Assembly (NCBI GenBank): GCA_958496175.1
Contig: OY292277.1
Span: 39,939,050 to 40,003,049, forward strand
Length of the DNA stretch: 64,000 nt
Direction: 5' to 3'
Origin: Sisyra terminalis
Taxonomy: Eukaryota; Arthropoda; Insecta; Neuroptera; Sisyridae
The notes under the pieces: generated by a model
Told to the model about the DNA's origin: nothing
Seen by the model: the letters and a program-made list of their open reading frames with translations, nothing else
The model's database searches: none
Shown: in pieces, positions 15,201 through 23,722 of the stretch
How positions within the stretch are numbered: the stretch's first letter is position 1
Layout: each line of letters opens with the position of its first letter
Program-made: the position numbers and the translations under genes

Positions 15201-18200
15201 TCAATGAGAATATAAGTCAATAGATTTAACGAAAAATCATAAGAGCTCTTTTTTGTAGAGCGTTAAATTTACAATTAAAAATGACGCGATTAGTTACTTT
15301 CGATTAATTTGTCGCTCAATTATGGAATTCTAAAGAACAAATTAAATTTTTCCCATTTTATTACCATAAGAAACTTAAGTTGGAATGCGGACTACCTTAA
15401 AGTTAATATTAAGAGCTCAATATTTCAGGGATTTTTTTTATCAATTTGGAAGTATTTGAACCCCTGGGAGCAAATAAATTCAAAAACACCCCTATTAAGG
15501 ACCTCTCTATTGGATATATTAATCTTATAGAATTCTAAAACAATGAAATGTCAATTCTAACAAATTCAATGCATGATAGGTCCTGAAAGCATAGGGAGTT
15601 TCCCAGCAGTTTGAGACTTACCTCCTTTTTCTATTCCTACTATAAACTGAGGAGCAATCTCATCAAATGTTTGAGATCTTTCTTTTTTACCTTTTAAAGT
15701 TATAATGATTATCATTCATGTTTTTAATACAGAATAAGATATAAAAATGTAATAAAATAATATTTATTATAGCTTACCTGTTTTATCCAACAATAGAGGG
15801 TAACAAACTTGAACATTGGAAAAATAATCATCAATATTGCACTGGTAGACAACCCCTGGCTCGACAATTTTCCTGTGTCTTGTATAGGTTGAGTTAGCTC
15901 TTGGAGCGCCAATCACAATACTGCAAAGAATATTTCCAGATATAATTTTATAAATATATTACCCAAAAATTATATAGAAGTTGTATATTTATACCATAAA
16001 ACAAAATAGTCCGGTTCTTTATTTTGCTATGAAATTCTCAATATCGTCACGAAAACTTTATTTATCATTTCCAAACTCTAATGAATGGACAATTCGACAA
16101 ATCTCAATCGGAAAATTATGACATAACTCTTCGTTTAATTGCAATATTGGCCTAAATTCGTCTGAAACATCTTTGATTTATAAGACCTTTTGTTTTATGG
16201 CAAAAATAAAGTTAGAATTGGAAGAGTAAAATACGAGAACAGAAAAATAAAATATGTCGTTTAATATAGGTTTTCTCTTTTTGTGTTATAAATATAAAAT
16301 ATTTTTTCTGCTTTTTTTTTCATTTGAGAAAAATATTAATATGGAAAAAGTAATAACAAATTCTTGTATAGCATAAACAATACAATATACGTAAAAAATG
16401 TATCCATATTATTGAGCTTTCTGTTTGTTGAATCATAAATATGATAGAAAAATATTAAGTATGAATATTATATATCGTAACTGATAATCTGAATTATTTT
16501 TTAATGTCAAATTGAAAATTATGAAATCGTCAAATCGCTGTGTACTAGAATTATTAATCAAATATAGATGTTACAAGAATACAGCTAGATTAATGGTTTT
16601 TGATTTGGAAGAAATTTCCTCGAAACACCCAAAAAAGCCATTTAATTAATTCTGTATCAATCAACCGATGTCTTTTTATTTATTAATGTTTAATTTACGA
16701 TTTTTTTTTTCTTTTTAGATAATGAAAGACAATTTTCTTATAGCGTATAACTATTTTTTAAATTATATATTTTCCAATCCAGTTCAATAACTTCTGTTGT
16801 CTTTCTGCTAATTGCATAATTTCACGGTAATAAAATTTTTGTTTTTTAATGACAAAAAACTTAGGGGTCAGTCCAATTTAGTCGGTCCAGCACTGGTCGC
16901 TTGATAATTTTTTTTAAATCTGATTTTTTTTTTTTGCAATCACCCTAATATGTTGGTAGTTCAAAATCATCATTATATTAATTTTATTGTTTTTAGTTTT
17001 CGTGTGGTGGCTATATTAGTTTTACTAGACGCAGACATTTTCGCACTTTTAAGGGTTATAAGGTTGGGCACTGTAAGGTTGTAATAAGACGTTTTCACCT
17101 AAATGTAATTCTAAGGGGTGAAATTTCAGCCTAAATTTTTAGCTCTTATTTGTAAAAACTCCAATTTTCACGGAAAGATTGTGAAGGAAGGGATAGAGTC
17201 TACACGTTAAAACTTTTTTTTACAAACAATTAGGTACTAGTTGTATTCAAAAACAAAATTTGAAGTTTGAGACTTTAAGCCTCTTTTAAAAAAAAATAAC
17301 AAATTTTGGAAATTCTCAAAATTTGCAATTTTCTGAGCTCAGATATCTCTGGTAGAGGACCAGATAAAAATCTGAAATATCACCCCATTATAGTACTGTA
17401 TAATAGTATTAAGCACCGAAAATTTAGAGTTCGAGATTTTATAAGGAGCAGAGATATAAGGAGCAAAAAATGTCAAAATAATGCACACTTCAGCGGTATT
17501 ATGTGTTTAGCCATTTAATATGTGACATATACTTGGCCAAAAGGGCATTTTACACAAAACAACATATACTCTGGGCTTACTGTTATACACATCTTAAATA
17601 CATTGATTTAATAATAATATACTATTTTATTTTATATATGTATATGATGATGGGTATGGCCACTGAAGTATGTGCTTTTGACCTTTTGTGCTTCCTATAT
17701 CTCTGGTCCTAGTCAAATCTCAAACTCCAAATTTTTGGTGCATAATACTATTATACAGTACTATAATGAGGTGATATTTCAGATTTTTATCTGGTCCTCC
17801 ACCAGTGATATTGAGCTAAGAAAATTGCAAATGTTGAGAATTTCCAAATTTTGATATTTTTTTTAAAAGAGGCTTAAAATCTCAAACTTCAAATTTTGTT
17901 TTTGAATACAACTAGTATTTAATTAGTTTTTACAAACGAGAGCTAATAATTTAGGCTGAAATTTCAGCCATTAGTATTACAATTAGGAGAAAACGTCTTA
18001 TTACAACCTTGTAACTTATATTTTTATGGACACACTATTTTTAGTTTCATGTTGATTGGACAAATAGGGCCTGAGAAAATCAAGTTTCCGCAAACCCTTA
18101 AAAGTGCGAAAATGTCTGCGTCTAATAAAACTAATATGGCCACCACACGAAAACTAAAAACAATAAAATTAAAATAATGATGATTTTGTACTACCAATAT

Positions 18201-21200
18201 GTTGGGGTGATAGCACACAAAATTAAATTTTTGTAAAATGGTCGAGCAACCATTTCATTTATTTTTGGACCACTTCATTTGGACTGACCCTTAGGTAATT
18301 TTAAACTTTATCATTTGGTGTTAAGGTTTTGTCACATAAAAGATTTTGTGGAGACCTGAACCAATAATAATGCGATAATAATGCCAGATCTGAAAAATAT
18401 GATAGAAATTAAATTACAGCGTATCAGAGCTACAAAAGCTCTAGGTGAGTTGCCAAATTTGTGTATGATTTTTTATACGGAAAAGTACCTAAAGTATCTA
18501 TAGTTTTATACGGCGTAAATCTTTATGGCAGGTAACGAAGTCGAAAATCACTTGGATTTATCTTTTGTCTTCAAAAAATATTTTTTTATTTGCGTGAAAC
18601 TATGTTACGACCATAAAAATGACAGAAGATATTGGGCTACAATGGGAAATAATTCAAAAAAATATTTATTCTTATTCTATAAGACAATGTCTTTCCTTTT
18701 CTCCAATAAAAGAAAAAAACGAACTTATTATTCAAAAAACCTATTGAAAATGAAAAAAAATGTATAACAAGACCGTTTTAATCATTAGTTTATTTACATA
18801 TTGCAAATTATAATAGGAAGGAAAAAAATACAAAGTTCCTTGCAAAATTACCGTAGCTTTTTTAAAATAGTACCTATAGCTTTGATTCGCCACCTATTGA
18901 TGGCTGTACGCCAATATTAGGAACTATAAATTTCACCTATATTTTGACCAAATAAAACAGAACAATTCACCAAAATTTTCGATTTATACATGATATGTAT
19001 ACTTCAAGCTTCATAAAGCCTTCTAAACTGATATCATGTGAATATTTTACGACCAAAAAGCGATTAAAGCTATATTACTGAGAAAAACAACATTGAATTC
19101 TAATTCAAACCAAGCAAAATTTTTGTTATAATTTTATAGTTCTAAAAAAATGTATAGGAATGAATGTTTAGGTCGTAATTGCATCGAAAAGCATGTAATA
19201 AAGAAAATACCATCCATAAAATGCTTATTCACTAAAATCGAAAATCATTTCGTCAAGAATCAATAGAAATTCTCAATCTTAGAAATAGAAATGAAGTTAA
19301 ATTAAATGATTAAGTTCAAACCTTGAAAAATTTAAGCCAAGCTATGATTCACCAAAAAAAGGCTAATGATCAAAAATTGTGGAAAATGCAATATAAAGAG
19401 GATTACAAAAGATTTTCAAGAGTTATAAATGTCAATTTATACGTACAAAGTTTTTATTTATATAACAGAATATTTTATCAATTTCTGTACCATAATATTT
19501 TTGTATAATATAGTCTGTACTGAATCACCGACCCATTTATTTTAAATTATGGAAAATCCCATATTTTCCAGAATTACTAGTTCTTGGAAGATTATTTTTA
19601 GATTTTTTCGTGTTGTGGAAGATTTCAAGAAACTATTTAGTCACCTTAAGTTAACCAGCAGGAAAAGCTATGACGAATAGGTTTTGATAATTGAAAATTT
19701 GCTTAAAAATGGGTTTCAAACAATTGGCACATCATTGTGACTGGCAATGAAACATAGTGCTGCGAACTTAGAACATTCAAACGTTCTAGCAATGAGATTA
19801 GAGTGACAAAAAAGATGTTCTAGAACATTCTCTGAAAGATTCTAGATTTGGGTAAAAAGAGTTGTGAAAGTAGAAGTATCTAGAAACTTCCAGAAAGGAG
19901 CAAATCGGTATATAAAAAGCGATTGACCGTCGACAGAAACAGAGCTTGAAACAAATGACAGTGCACATTGAAAATATCCAAAGGAAATTTTTAACAAAAA
20001 TAAAAACAAGGATAATAATAATTTAAACGATTTATTCATTAGAAGATTATTTCACCTAACCTACCGATTACTGTTGTGATTAATTTAAATAATTTTATAC
20101 GCTTAATTTTACCGCAGTTGTATCAAATTTACCGTAATCAATTCAAATCTTTCGAAGGAAAAATAAATTTCTTGGATTATATTAGTCAACCATATTGATC
20201 AGAATTTGTAACTATTTTTAACCAAAATTTGCCTTTGAAAGAAACCAAAACTTACCTCATTTGTTTGATCTACATTAAATTATGCGGTTTCTATTTCTTT
20301 GGAAAATTACATTCGTCCATGAAAGGAAGCCGTTATATCATCCAAAAGCTTATGCTTATGTTCTTAAGAACATTTCTATAAAATCCTTTTTTATAAGGAG
20401 TGGTACCTGCTGCGATTATGCTTTATAATTGTGCTTTATAACACGTTTTTATAGCCTGAATTTTGCTTAATATATCATTAGTTTTAAAGGAGAGCCACTA
20501 GGGGAAGAAAACCAAAAAAAAAAAGCCAAAGCTCAAGTACTGTTAAGTTCTAGGTACAAAAAATAAACTCGAACCCATTACCTGAGTATAAAAAAAAATG
20601 AAAAACTTTTGGTTCCTCCTGGTTTTATTGCTTTATCTTAAATTGTTGTTTCCAATTTTTTATAATTATTTACGTGTAATTTATAATAAATGTCACTTTT
20701 TATATCAAAAGGGGAGATAAACTCAAAAGTTTCAAATTTTCTCGTTTGGACTTTATTACTTGACAACAATTTGAAACTTTTCCTAGCAAATACATCTTTA
20801 TCTTTCTGTTCGATCAAATTACTCTCTAGAGAAAGAGTTTTTCGTTTTGTCGACATTTTCCCTTTTACCCTCAATCCCTCATGTACGTTTTTATGTTTCC
20901 CCCAATCCCATTCATATTTCAATCAATTTTATATTCGACAAATAAATATCGATCATAGTAAGTTTAAATTAGTAGAATTAATTATACAATTAATCGACAA
21001 TACCTGGCAGCATATCCCTCTATTGGTGATCTTAATAGCACTGTATATCCAAAGTAAGACCCTTCTTGCCATCCAGGATCACTTATAACGTCACTAAACT
21101 CACTTGCTAAGTTAAATCCCTTTACGATTGAAACCAAACAACACAAGTGTAAGATATATCGTTCGACATTGGTTAACAATAATACAAACTTTCCACATTC

Positions 21201-21206
21201 ACCCAT
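176..21206 (-). CDS. Integrin alpha subunit, N-terminal half (alpha-PS3/4/5-like); gene span, 10 coding exons, continues off the left edge
   Basis: Integrin alpha chains pair with a beta chain at the plasma membrane and bind extracellular matrix. Ten exons join with matching phases to 627 codons. Residues 1 to about 30 form a signal peptide ending before FNLAS, the usual mature start. Seven FG-GAP blades follow (motifs IVIGAP, YFGAAI, LLIGAPG, FYAAGAP, VIVGAP, VAIGAP, LAVGAY). Three cation loops are visible: DINGDRLDD (359-367), DLNRDGFND (426-434) and DIDENLYND (488-496). The thigh domain begins near 510. No I-domain is inserted between blades 2 and 3, as expected for insects. Text such as CAP/CGPRW, LCYWLPDT and FSVHM..LLIGAPG recalls Drosophila scab, so I favour the PS3/4/5 group; that is inference. 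The calf domains, transmembrane segment and cytoplasmic tail are outside the window. Introns range from 56 bp to 7.5 kb and are full of transposon relics. Confidence 0.94.
303..631 (-). CDS. Integrin alpha exon 9 (last propeller blade and start of thigh domain)
   Basis: The acceptor tcaattttag precedes AT, which completes the Asp codon of the third cation loop from exon 8. The text runs DLAVGAYRSGHAVLIKSWPV, the usual end of an integrin propeller, then a Ser/Asn-rich thigh segment ending DNFTIIIQ. The donor is CAA/gttagt. Length 329 nt, residues 496-605. Confidence 0.9.
632..1210. other. Intron sequence, nothing recognised
   Basis: This is the 3' part (on the minus strand) of the 2.4-kb intron between integrin exons 8 and 9. 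I see AT-rich sequence only. Confidence 0.5.
1211..2032. repeat. Long inverted repeat (foldback-type), arms about 285 and 275 bp, in an integrin intron
   Basis: The segment 1211-1497 is matched, on the opposite strand, by 1758-2032. Shared words include tatgactcctgtact, accaaagaaaag, cccttcttgctcta (variant) and gggtactatc. Divergence is moderate, so it is old. The spacer holds a decayed tRNA-SINE. No protein coding is visible. It is either a foldback or MITE with long terminal inverted repeats, or two opposite copies of one repeat. Confidence 0.75.
1595..1755 (-). repeat. Decayed tRNA-derived SINE copy
   Basis: The segment follows the body of the SINE seen at 31321-31490: ttatttatcgttacttcat, ggtctttagcgattctag and ttaataaaaatccgttaa. 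The promoter-box end (cagctaccttaaccactt) is badly mutated. It lies in the spacer of the surrounding inverted repeat. Confidence 0.55.
2033..3077. other. Intron sequence, nothing recognised
   Basis: This is the rest of the intron between integrin exons 8 and 9. The short open frames here have no recognisable content. Confidence 0.5.
3078..3263 (-). CDS. Integrin alpha exon 8 (FG-GAP blade with second and third cation loops)
   Basis: The acceptor is gttttag. The first two bases complete the last Asp of DLNRDGFND. The text continues VAIGAPYEDDGRGCVYVYLG, and the exon ends ..DIDENLYN plus one base at donor AATG/gtatta. Length 186 nt. Confidence 0.93.
3264..3792. other. Intron between integrin exons 7 and 8
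   Basis: 529 bp of AT-rich intron. I see no repeat family or RNA gene in it. Confidence 0.5.
3793..3898 (-). CDS. Integrin alpha exon 7 (35 codons)
   Basis: The acceptor is ttatttgcag. The text begins WKFEKQPPLEFKNEPGSQFG and ends ASLGDLNRDGFN plus one base at donor AATG/gtaatc. It encodes an FG-GAP outer strand and most of the second cation loop. Confidence 0.92.
3955..4286 (-). CDS. Integrin alpha exon 6 (blades 4-5, first cation loop)
   Basis: The acceptor is tatatatag. The text starts GYSVSSGLFLH and includes RFYAAGAPRDGNYYGRVFLF, GEYFGASLCIVDINGDRLDD and VIVGAPHH. The donor is GATGAA/gtatta in phase 0. It is separated from exon 7 by a 56-bp intron. Length 332 nt. Confidence 0.93.
4287..7462. 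other. 3.2-kb integrin intron with a recurring gtgagggaatga motif and a weak tRNA-like relic
   Basis: The intron between exons 5 and 6 is AT-rich. A 12-bp word, gtgagggaatga, or a near variant, recurs at about 5195, 5500, 5651, 5840 and 5935. At 6294-6420 the minus strand has gagttcgaacc, which resembles a pol III B box. No gene is visible. Confidence 0.45.
7463..7738 (-). CDS. Integrin alpha exon 5 (blade 3)
   Basis: The acceptor is ttccgtctag. Two bases complete a Thr codon with exon 4. The text includes FGYAFGEAGFSVHM, DLLIGAPGLNNWKGGIIRY and ends VTTYF plus one base at donor TTTG/gtaatt. Length 276 nt. The GEAGFSVH..LLIGAPG layout resembles the PS3 type. Confidence 0.92.
7841..7970 (-). 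CDS. Integrin alpha exon 4 (43 codons)
   Basis: The acceptor is gaattacag. The text begins ACGPRWVNQNYKNVYLNNGL, then CYWLPDT, and ends LMPLIDA plus one base at donor GCAA/gtacga. Downstream of that donor the open frame soon meets a stop. The phases with exons 3 and 5 agree. Confidence 0.88.
8181..8290 (-). CDS. Integrin alpha exon 3 (blade 2)
   Basis: The acceptor is ttttattag and the donor GTG/gtgagt. The text is GNEKYTAANGFAFKHRKEHA then YFGAAIDGSPSRGGRFV, a typical FG-GAP start. Length 110 nt. It is too short to appear as a free-standing frame. Confidence 0.9.
8291..10359. other. Distal part of the 7.5-kb integrin intron 2, nothing recognised
   Basis: AT-rich sequence with no repeat family I can name and no credible coding frame. 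Confidence 0.45.
10360..10873 (+). pseudogene. Jockey-like non-LTR retrotransposon, 3' reverse-transcriptase fragment (left part)
   Basis: Broken plus-strand frames spell family wording of the Jockey clade: VTFTLRNK, PPVTLNAI, then YIGVVLDRKLTWK, LLWLLGRHLK, NKVFLYKAIKIPTWTYG and MVLRIPTVVSKIET. Stops and frameshifts make it a pseudogene. It is cut at 10873 by the hAT insertion and resumes at 12372. The left limit is approximate. Confidence 0.8.
10874..10881. repeat. 8-bp target-site duplication (left), cctgtacc
   Basis: It is identical to 12364-12371. Eight-bp duplications are the hAT signature. Confidence 0.88.
10882..12363 (+). mobile_element. Internally deleted hAT transposon with TTF-type zinc-finger transposase N-terminus
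   Basis: The 1482-bp element starts cagagccgtaac and ends gttacagctttg, a near-perfect 12-bp terminal inverted repeat. It is flanked by identical 8-bp duplications and interrupts a Jockey fragment. Inside are two pieces of a transposase N-terminal region, from 11602 and up to 12306, in different frames. The second has ..RDWFYANKLNKECIKRKWM and FCFPCMLFG, typical of the TTF-type zinc finger in hAT transposases. The catalytic RNase-H core is absent, because the right end follows directly. It could only move with a transposase supplied elsewhere. Confidence 0.9.
11602..12306 (+). pseudogene. hAT transposase N-terminal remnant (TTF zinc finger), frameshifted
   Basis: The first piece (11602-about 11860) opens MSKQLSGAQKIKNQKRK, a basic start common in ZMYM1/ZBED-like hAT transposases. 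A frame change then gives NDPPSWPPLNKDIIYLLVKH, and another gives ADFNFVAIDSGRKLTRDWFY..CFPCMLFG to a stop at 12306. At least two frameshifts and loss of everything after the zinc finger make it non-functional. It belongs to the surrounding 1482-bp hAT element. Confidence 0.8.
12364..12371. repeat. 8-bp target-site duplication (right), cctgtacc
   Basis: It is identical to 10874-10881. The Jockey reading continues immediately after it. Confidence 0.88.
12372..12500 (+). pseudogene. Jockey-like fragment, right part (C-terminal tail)
   Basis: The sequence resumes with TKYLEKLYHHQN and later ARRLKRKVLRDLP, in keeping with the basic tail at the end of Jockey-type ORF2. Removing the hAT element and one duplication copy makes the two parts contiguous. 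The right limit is uncertain. Confidence 0.6.
12501..14568. other. Intron sequence; a slightly GC-richer patch at about 13720-13990
   Basis: Mostly AT-rich. The patch at 13720-13990 has several CpGs (gggtcgcgaaaatcgcgttg) and aaaatggctgcgccgc, which resembles a YY1/Pho-type site. No coding frame is present. It could be a regulatory element, but that is only a guess. Confidence 0.3.
14569..14722 (-). repeat. tRNA-derived SINE copy (diverged)
   Basis: It matches the SINE at 31321-31490: ttaattgttatttaccatcg, then tctagggttaataaaaatcc and ggttttgaagcgatcac. The B box region is deleted or mutated. Minus orientation. Confidence 0.7.
14890..15505. repeat. Near-perfect long palindrome (foldback/MITE), arms about 293 bp, spacer about 29 bp
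   Basis: The segment 14890-15183 is the reverse complement of 15213-15505 with few differences; near the centre the match is close to perfect (atgatttttcgttaaatcta). The outer ends read gggtggtccttaataggg and ccctattaaggacc. No coding is visible. It lies in integrin intron 2, so the pre-mRNA could fold into a hairpin of almost 300 bp. Confidence 0.9.
15778..15920 (-). CDS. Integrin alpha exon 2 (blade 1)
   Basis: The acceptor is ttctttgcag and the donor ACAG/gtaagc. With the AG left by exon 1 it reads SIVIGAPRANSTYTRHRK then VEPGVVYQCNIDD and CYPLLLDKT. The blade-1 IVIGAPRA..ST..ETGA/EPGV pattern is why I place it in the alpha-PS3/4/5 group. Length 143 nt. Confidence 0.92.
15921..16864. other. 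Intron 1 proximal part, nothing recognised
   Basis: AT-rich intron sequence. The final four bases, ttag, are part of the target duplication of the next feature. Confidence 0.45.
16865..18290. mobile_element. 1.4-kb foldback transposon with arms about 600 bp, TTAG target duplication
   Basis: The element starts gggtcagtccaa and ends ttggactgaccc. TTAG flanks both ends (16861-16864 and 18291-18294). The arms stay complementary inward for roughly 600 bp (shared words: cgtgtggtggc, gcagacattttcgcactttt, cgtcttattacaacc, ttatctggtcctc), leaving a loop of about 150 bp near 17510-17650. No transposase is encoded. If the duplication is read as TTA, a PIF/Harbinger-like origin is possible; with four bases another family is likelier. 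The family is unassigned. Confidence 0.88.
18295..19757. other. Intron 1, nothing recognised
   Basis: AT-rich intron sequence. Short open frames here show no family features. Confidence 0.4.
19758..20060 (+). mobile_element. LTR-like sequence A with heat-shock elements and TATA box
   Basis: It begins tgctgcgaacttagaacatt, close to the start of a second copy at 56794. It carries two perfect three-unit heat-shock elements: ttctagaacattc at 19818-19830 and gaaacttccagaa at 19883-19895. A TATA box, tatataaaa, lies 14 bp on at 19909-19917, followed by gcgattgaccgtcgac, also shared with copy B. The layout fits the U3-R part of a solo LTR. The 3' limit is a guess and no internal retroelement region is present. 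Confidence 0.5.
19818..19917 (+). promoter_or_regulatory. Heat-shock-element cluster plus TATA box
   Basis: Two perfect TTCnnGAAnnTTC-type arrays, plus a partial one (gattctaga), stand just upstream of tatataaaa. The spacing resembles that of heat-shock gene promoters. No coding frame follows, so it probably drives, or drove, a retroelement. Confidence 0.5.
20061..21003. other. Intron 1 next to exon 1; contains an unassigned 94-codon minus-strand frame
   Basis: A minus-strand frame at 20638-20922 opens MKYEWDWGKHKNVHEGLR. It is rich in Lys and Ser, and I recognise no domain. It lies inside the intron just after the first donor. I consider coding unlikely. Confidence 0.25.
21004..21206 (-). 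CDS. Integrin alpha exon 1 (start codon, signal peptide, start of blade 1)
   Basis: The start at 21206 gives MGECGKFVLLLTNVERYILH then a hydrophobic stretch LCCLVSIVKG and the canonical mature start FNLASEF. It continues WQEGSYFGYTVLLRSPIEGY. The donor is GCCAG/gtattg. Joining to exon 2 forms ..GYAASIVIGAPR, with the AG/T split matching. No other upstream Met in frame is evident. Confidence 0.88.
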
Positions 21207-22389
21207 TATAGTGCACTCTCGGATTATACAGTGTCTTAATAGTTTGAATGGGAATGAAGAGGATAAACTAGGACAATGACTTGTGGTCCAGGAAAATTGA
21301 TAATGTTATTAACATTCAGGGATAATATTGTCGAGATCTTATCATTACCAGTCAACGATTGACAAGTATTTTTTTTTTATTTGAGTAATACAATCCTCCC
21401 CTCTGCTTTCCTGAAATTCTGATAACACATTCATTACTAACAGGATATGTAAAAATCATATTGGAAATTCGTACATTACATAAGTATATGGATGATTATA
21501 AAGTTCTTTATCTCGAAAAATATAAAATGAATGTTTTAAGTATTTTTCACTACTTTTAGGGACTAGTTTACACCTCCTTAGATTAAATTTCTCTTTAATT
21601 ATCTATTCCATTCCACCCAAAGCCTTGCGTCTTACGTTATTTCATACCTTTCTTAATACACAAGTTATAAAAAATATGTATATTTTTACAGTATGAGTTA
21701 TATGCTAACCAAAGGGATAACCAGAAAATTTATATTTTATATACTTCAAAAAAATTTTTGTTCATATTTAGTTATTACAGCACAAATAAGCAGCTCTCCT
21801 CTACATAACGGTAAATCATATCTTTCGATGAGATTCCCTACTTCTTTTATCATTTGAGCAACCCCTTATGTGTTTTGTTAATAATATAAATTTATTATAA
21901 TCCAATGCAACTAAGTATCTGTTCACTGAAAATTCAAACAAAACTTAAATTTTTCGGTGTGTCTTTTACTTTGGTTTGTTAAATTCATTCTCTGTTGGTA
22001 TTGGCGATTCTATGCAGTAGAGGGCATAAAGTTATAAGATATTCTATCCTAAAGTATGGTACCATCAAAATCTCACCGATTAATGGATGATTTTACAATG
22101 CGTAGAATATTATCCTCAATGAACCGTGATTAATAATATTATATCGTTATTAATTTAAGATTTATTTAGGTATTAACATACGCCTGTGAGCTATATGCAT
22201 ATAGCAAATAATTCACCGATTATTTAGTAACTTGGCAATCCTATTCCATGAACCATTACAGACATAGCTTCTAGTGGGTTTATTGGTTTCAAGTCATCTA
22301 CATACTCTCAAATCACGCCTGGTAGAGGTGAACTTAAATCGTTCTAGGATCTCAGGAAATCTATTTGTCCACTAACAGACTTATAGAAG
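21207..22389. other. Upstream flank of the integrin gene, nothing recognised
   Basis: AT-rich sequence that should hold the integrin 5' UTR or promoter unless a noncoding exon lies further right. I cannot point to a convincing TATA or initiator site. Confidence 0.35.
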
Positions 22390-23215
22390 AAGGTAACTTA
22401 CCTTCGATTAGGTAGTTCGCCGACCCCGAATCTTTTGTAGATGGTTTTAATATCACTTGATAGGCATGTACAATAAAGAATATGTTTGCATAGTTTGTGT
22501 TGTGGTTTTTCATGCTGATTAAATGGTTGGTTAGTATTGGGATACCAAATTACGGAACAATATTCTAGAATCGGAATTACAAGAATATCAAATAGTCGAA
22601 CGAGTGTGTTAGCATTGTTAAAATCCTTCCCAACTATAAAACTGTATCCTAGAACCCTAAATACTAACGACACAATACTCTGCTTAAGACTTAAAAAAAT
22701 TAATTTGTTGCCCACGATAACTATAAGGTCTTTTACCGAGGTGACCATTGGGAGTGGCTGGCAATTTATTAGATAGTTTGTCTGACGTTGATTATGTTAT
22801 CTGGAGGAAGATATCAGTGAACATTTAACGATATTTAATATTAGTTTACTTATGACACACCACCTGTGGAGTTCATTGAGGTCAGGCTAAAGAATTTCAG
22901 AGATAAGGTCGTTCGTGATTTTTCTAAAAATTTTCATACTAAAAATATCAACCACTTCATACAGTAAGTGATCAAATAGTAAATTATCTTAGATTAATTA
23001 TCATTGATAAAAACATTGAAGAGAATCGAGCCAAGGTGCGACCCCTGAGTGACACCGGAGCGTACTACACGCTTTTCCGAAATAAATTCGTTAACTCTAA
23101 GTTGTAGAAATCTGCCAGATAGGTAGGAAGATATGGTTCGTAGCACCCCTAGCACCCTATTTCGGGATATCTGAACTTCAACCCTTCGAAATTTCATCAC
23201 TTTCCTCCAGATTTC
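22390..23215 (-). pseudogene. Non-LTR retrotransposon reverse-transcriptase remnant
   Basis: Minus-strand frames 22994-23200 and 22398-22748 carry pieces of one reverse transcriptase. The first has ISSYLSGRFLQLRVN and SGVTQGSHLGSILFNVFIND, the family box normally written SGVPQGS.LGP.LF..FINDL. The second has FNNANTLVRLFDILVIPILE then YCSVIWYPN, the usual C-terminal thumb text. The catalytic YxDD segment between them is lost or unreadable. It is a different family from the fragments at 10.4 and 30 kb. Confidence 0.8.
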
Positions 23216-23549
23216 GCTGTCATATTGCCACTTGTACTAAAGGAACACAGTTTATATTAAATATTTTAGTTTTGTAATAATGGAGGATTTGATTCGACAA
23301 GAAACTATAATTATCTCTAAAGAGTTTCTAAGATTAACCACAGTTTAGTTTTAAACATTTACTGATGCTATTTGACTTAATATGTCAAAGATTTTTCTCC
23401 CTTCATTTATGGTTATTCCCGGTTATCTTCCCCCGTAAATCAAAAAAAACGTTGTTTACTTTGTTGCCGACATTGATCCAAAAGTATAGAAATTACCGTT
23501 ACGTAGTTAAACAAATTTCAAGAAAAAAACTAATTGTCGAATAGTTATA

Positions 23550-23722
23550 TTTTTTAATTGCTATTTACTGTCGCTTTATAACTACTAGGGTCTTTAACTA
23601 AGGTCTCTAGTCTTAACAAAAATCCGTAATCAAGAAATATCGAAAATTTGCTCGAATCGAAGATCAAACCCACCACCTGCCAGTTTTGGAGCGGTCACCT
23701 TGACCACTCGGCCATCAGTAGG
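23550..23722 (-). repeat. tRNA-derived SINE copy with intact A box
   Basis: On the minus strand it starts near 23722 with tggccgagtggtc (pol III A box). A decayed B box, gggtttgatc, follows, then the family body (acggatttttgttaa, agttataaagcgac) and an A/T-rich tail. The layout matches the copy at 31321. Confidence 0.8.

Noticed and set aside
20690..21088. 132-codon plus-strand frame
   Set aside because: It overlaps integrin exon 1 antisense and shows no family features; the minus-strand signal peptide and FNLAS start explain the region.
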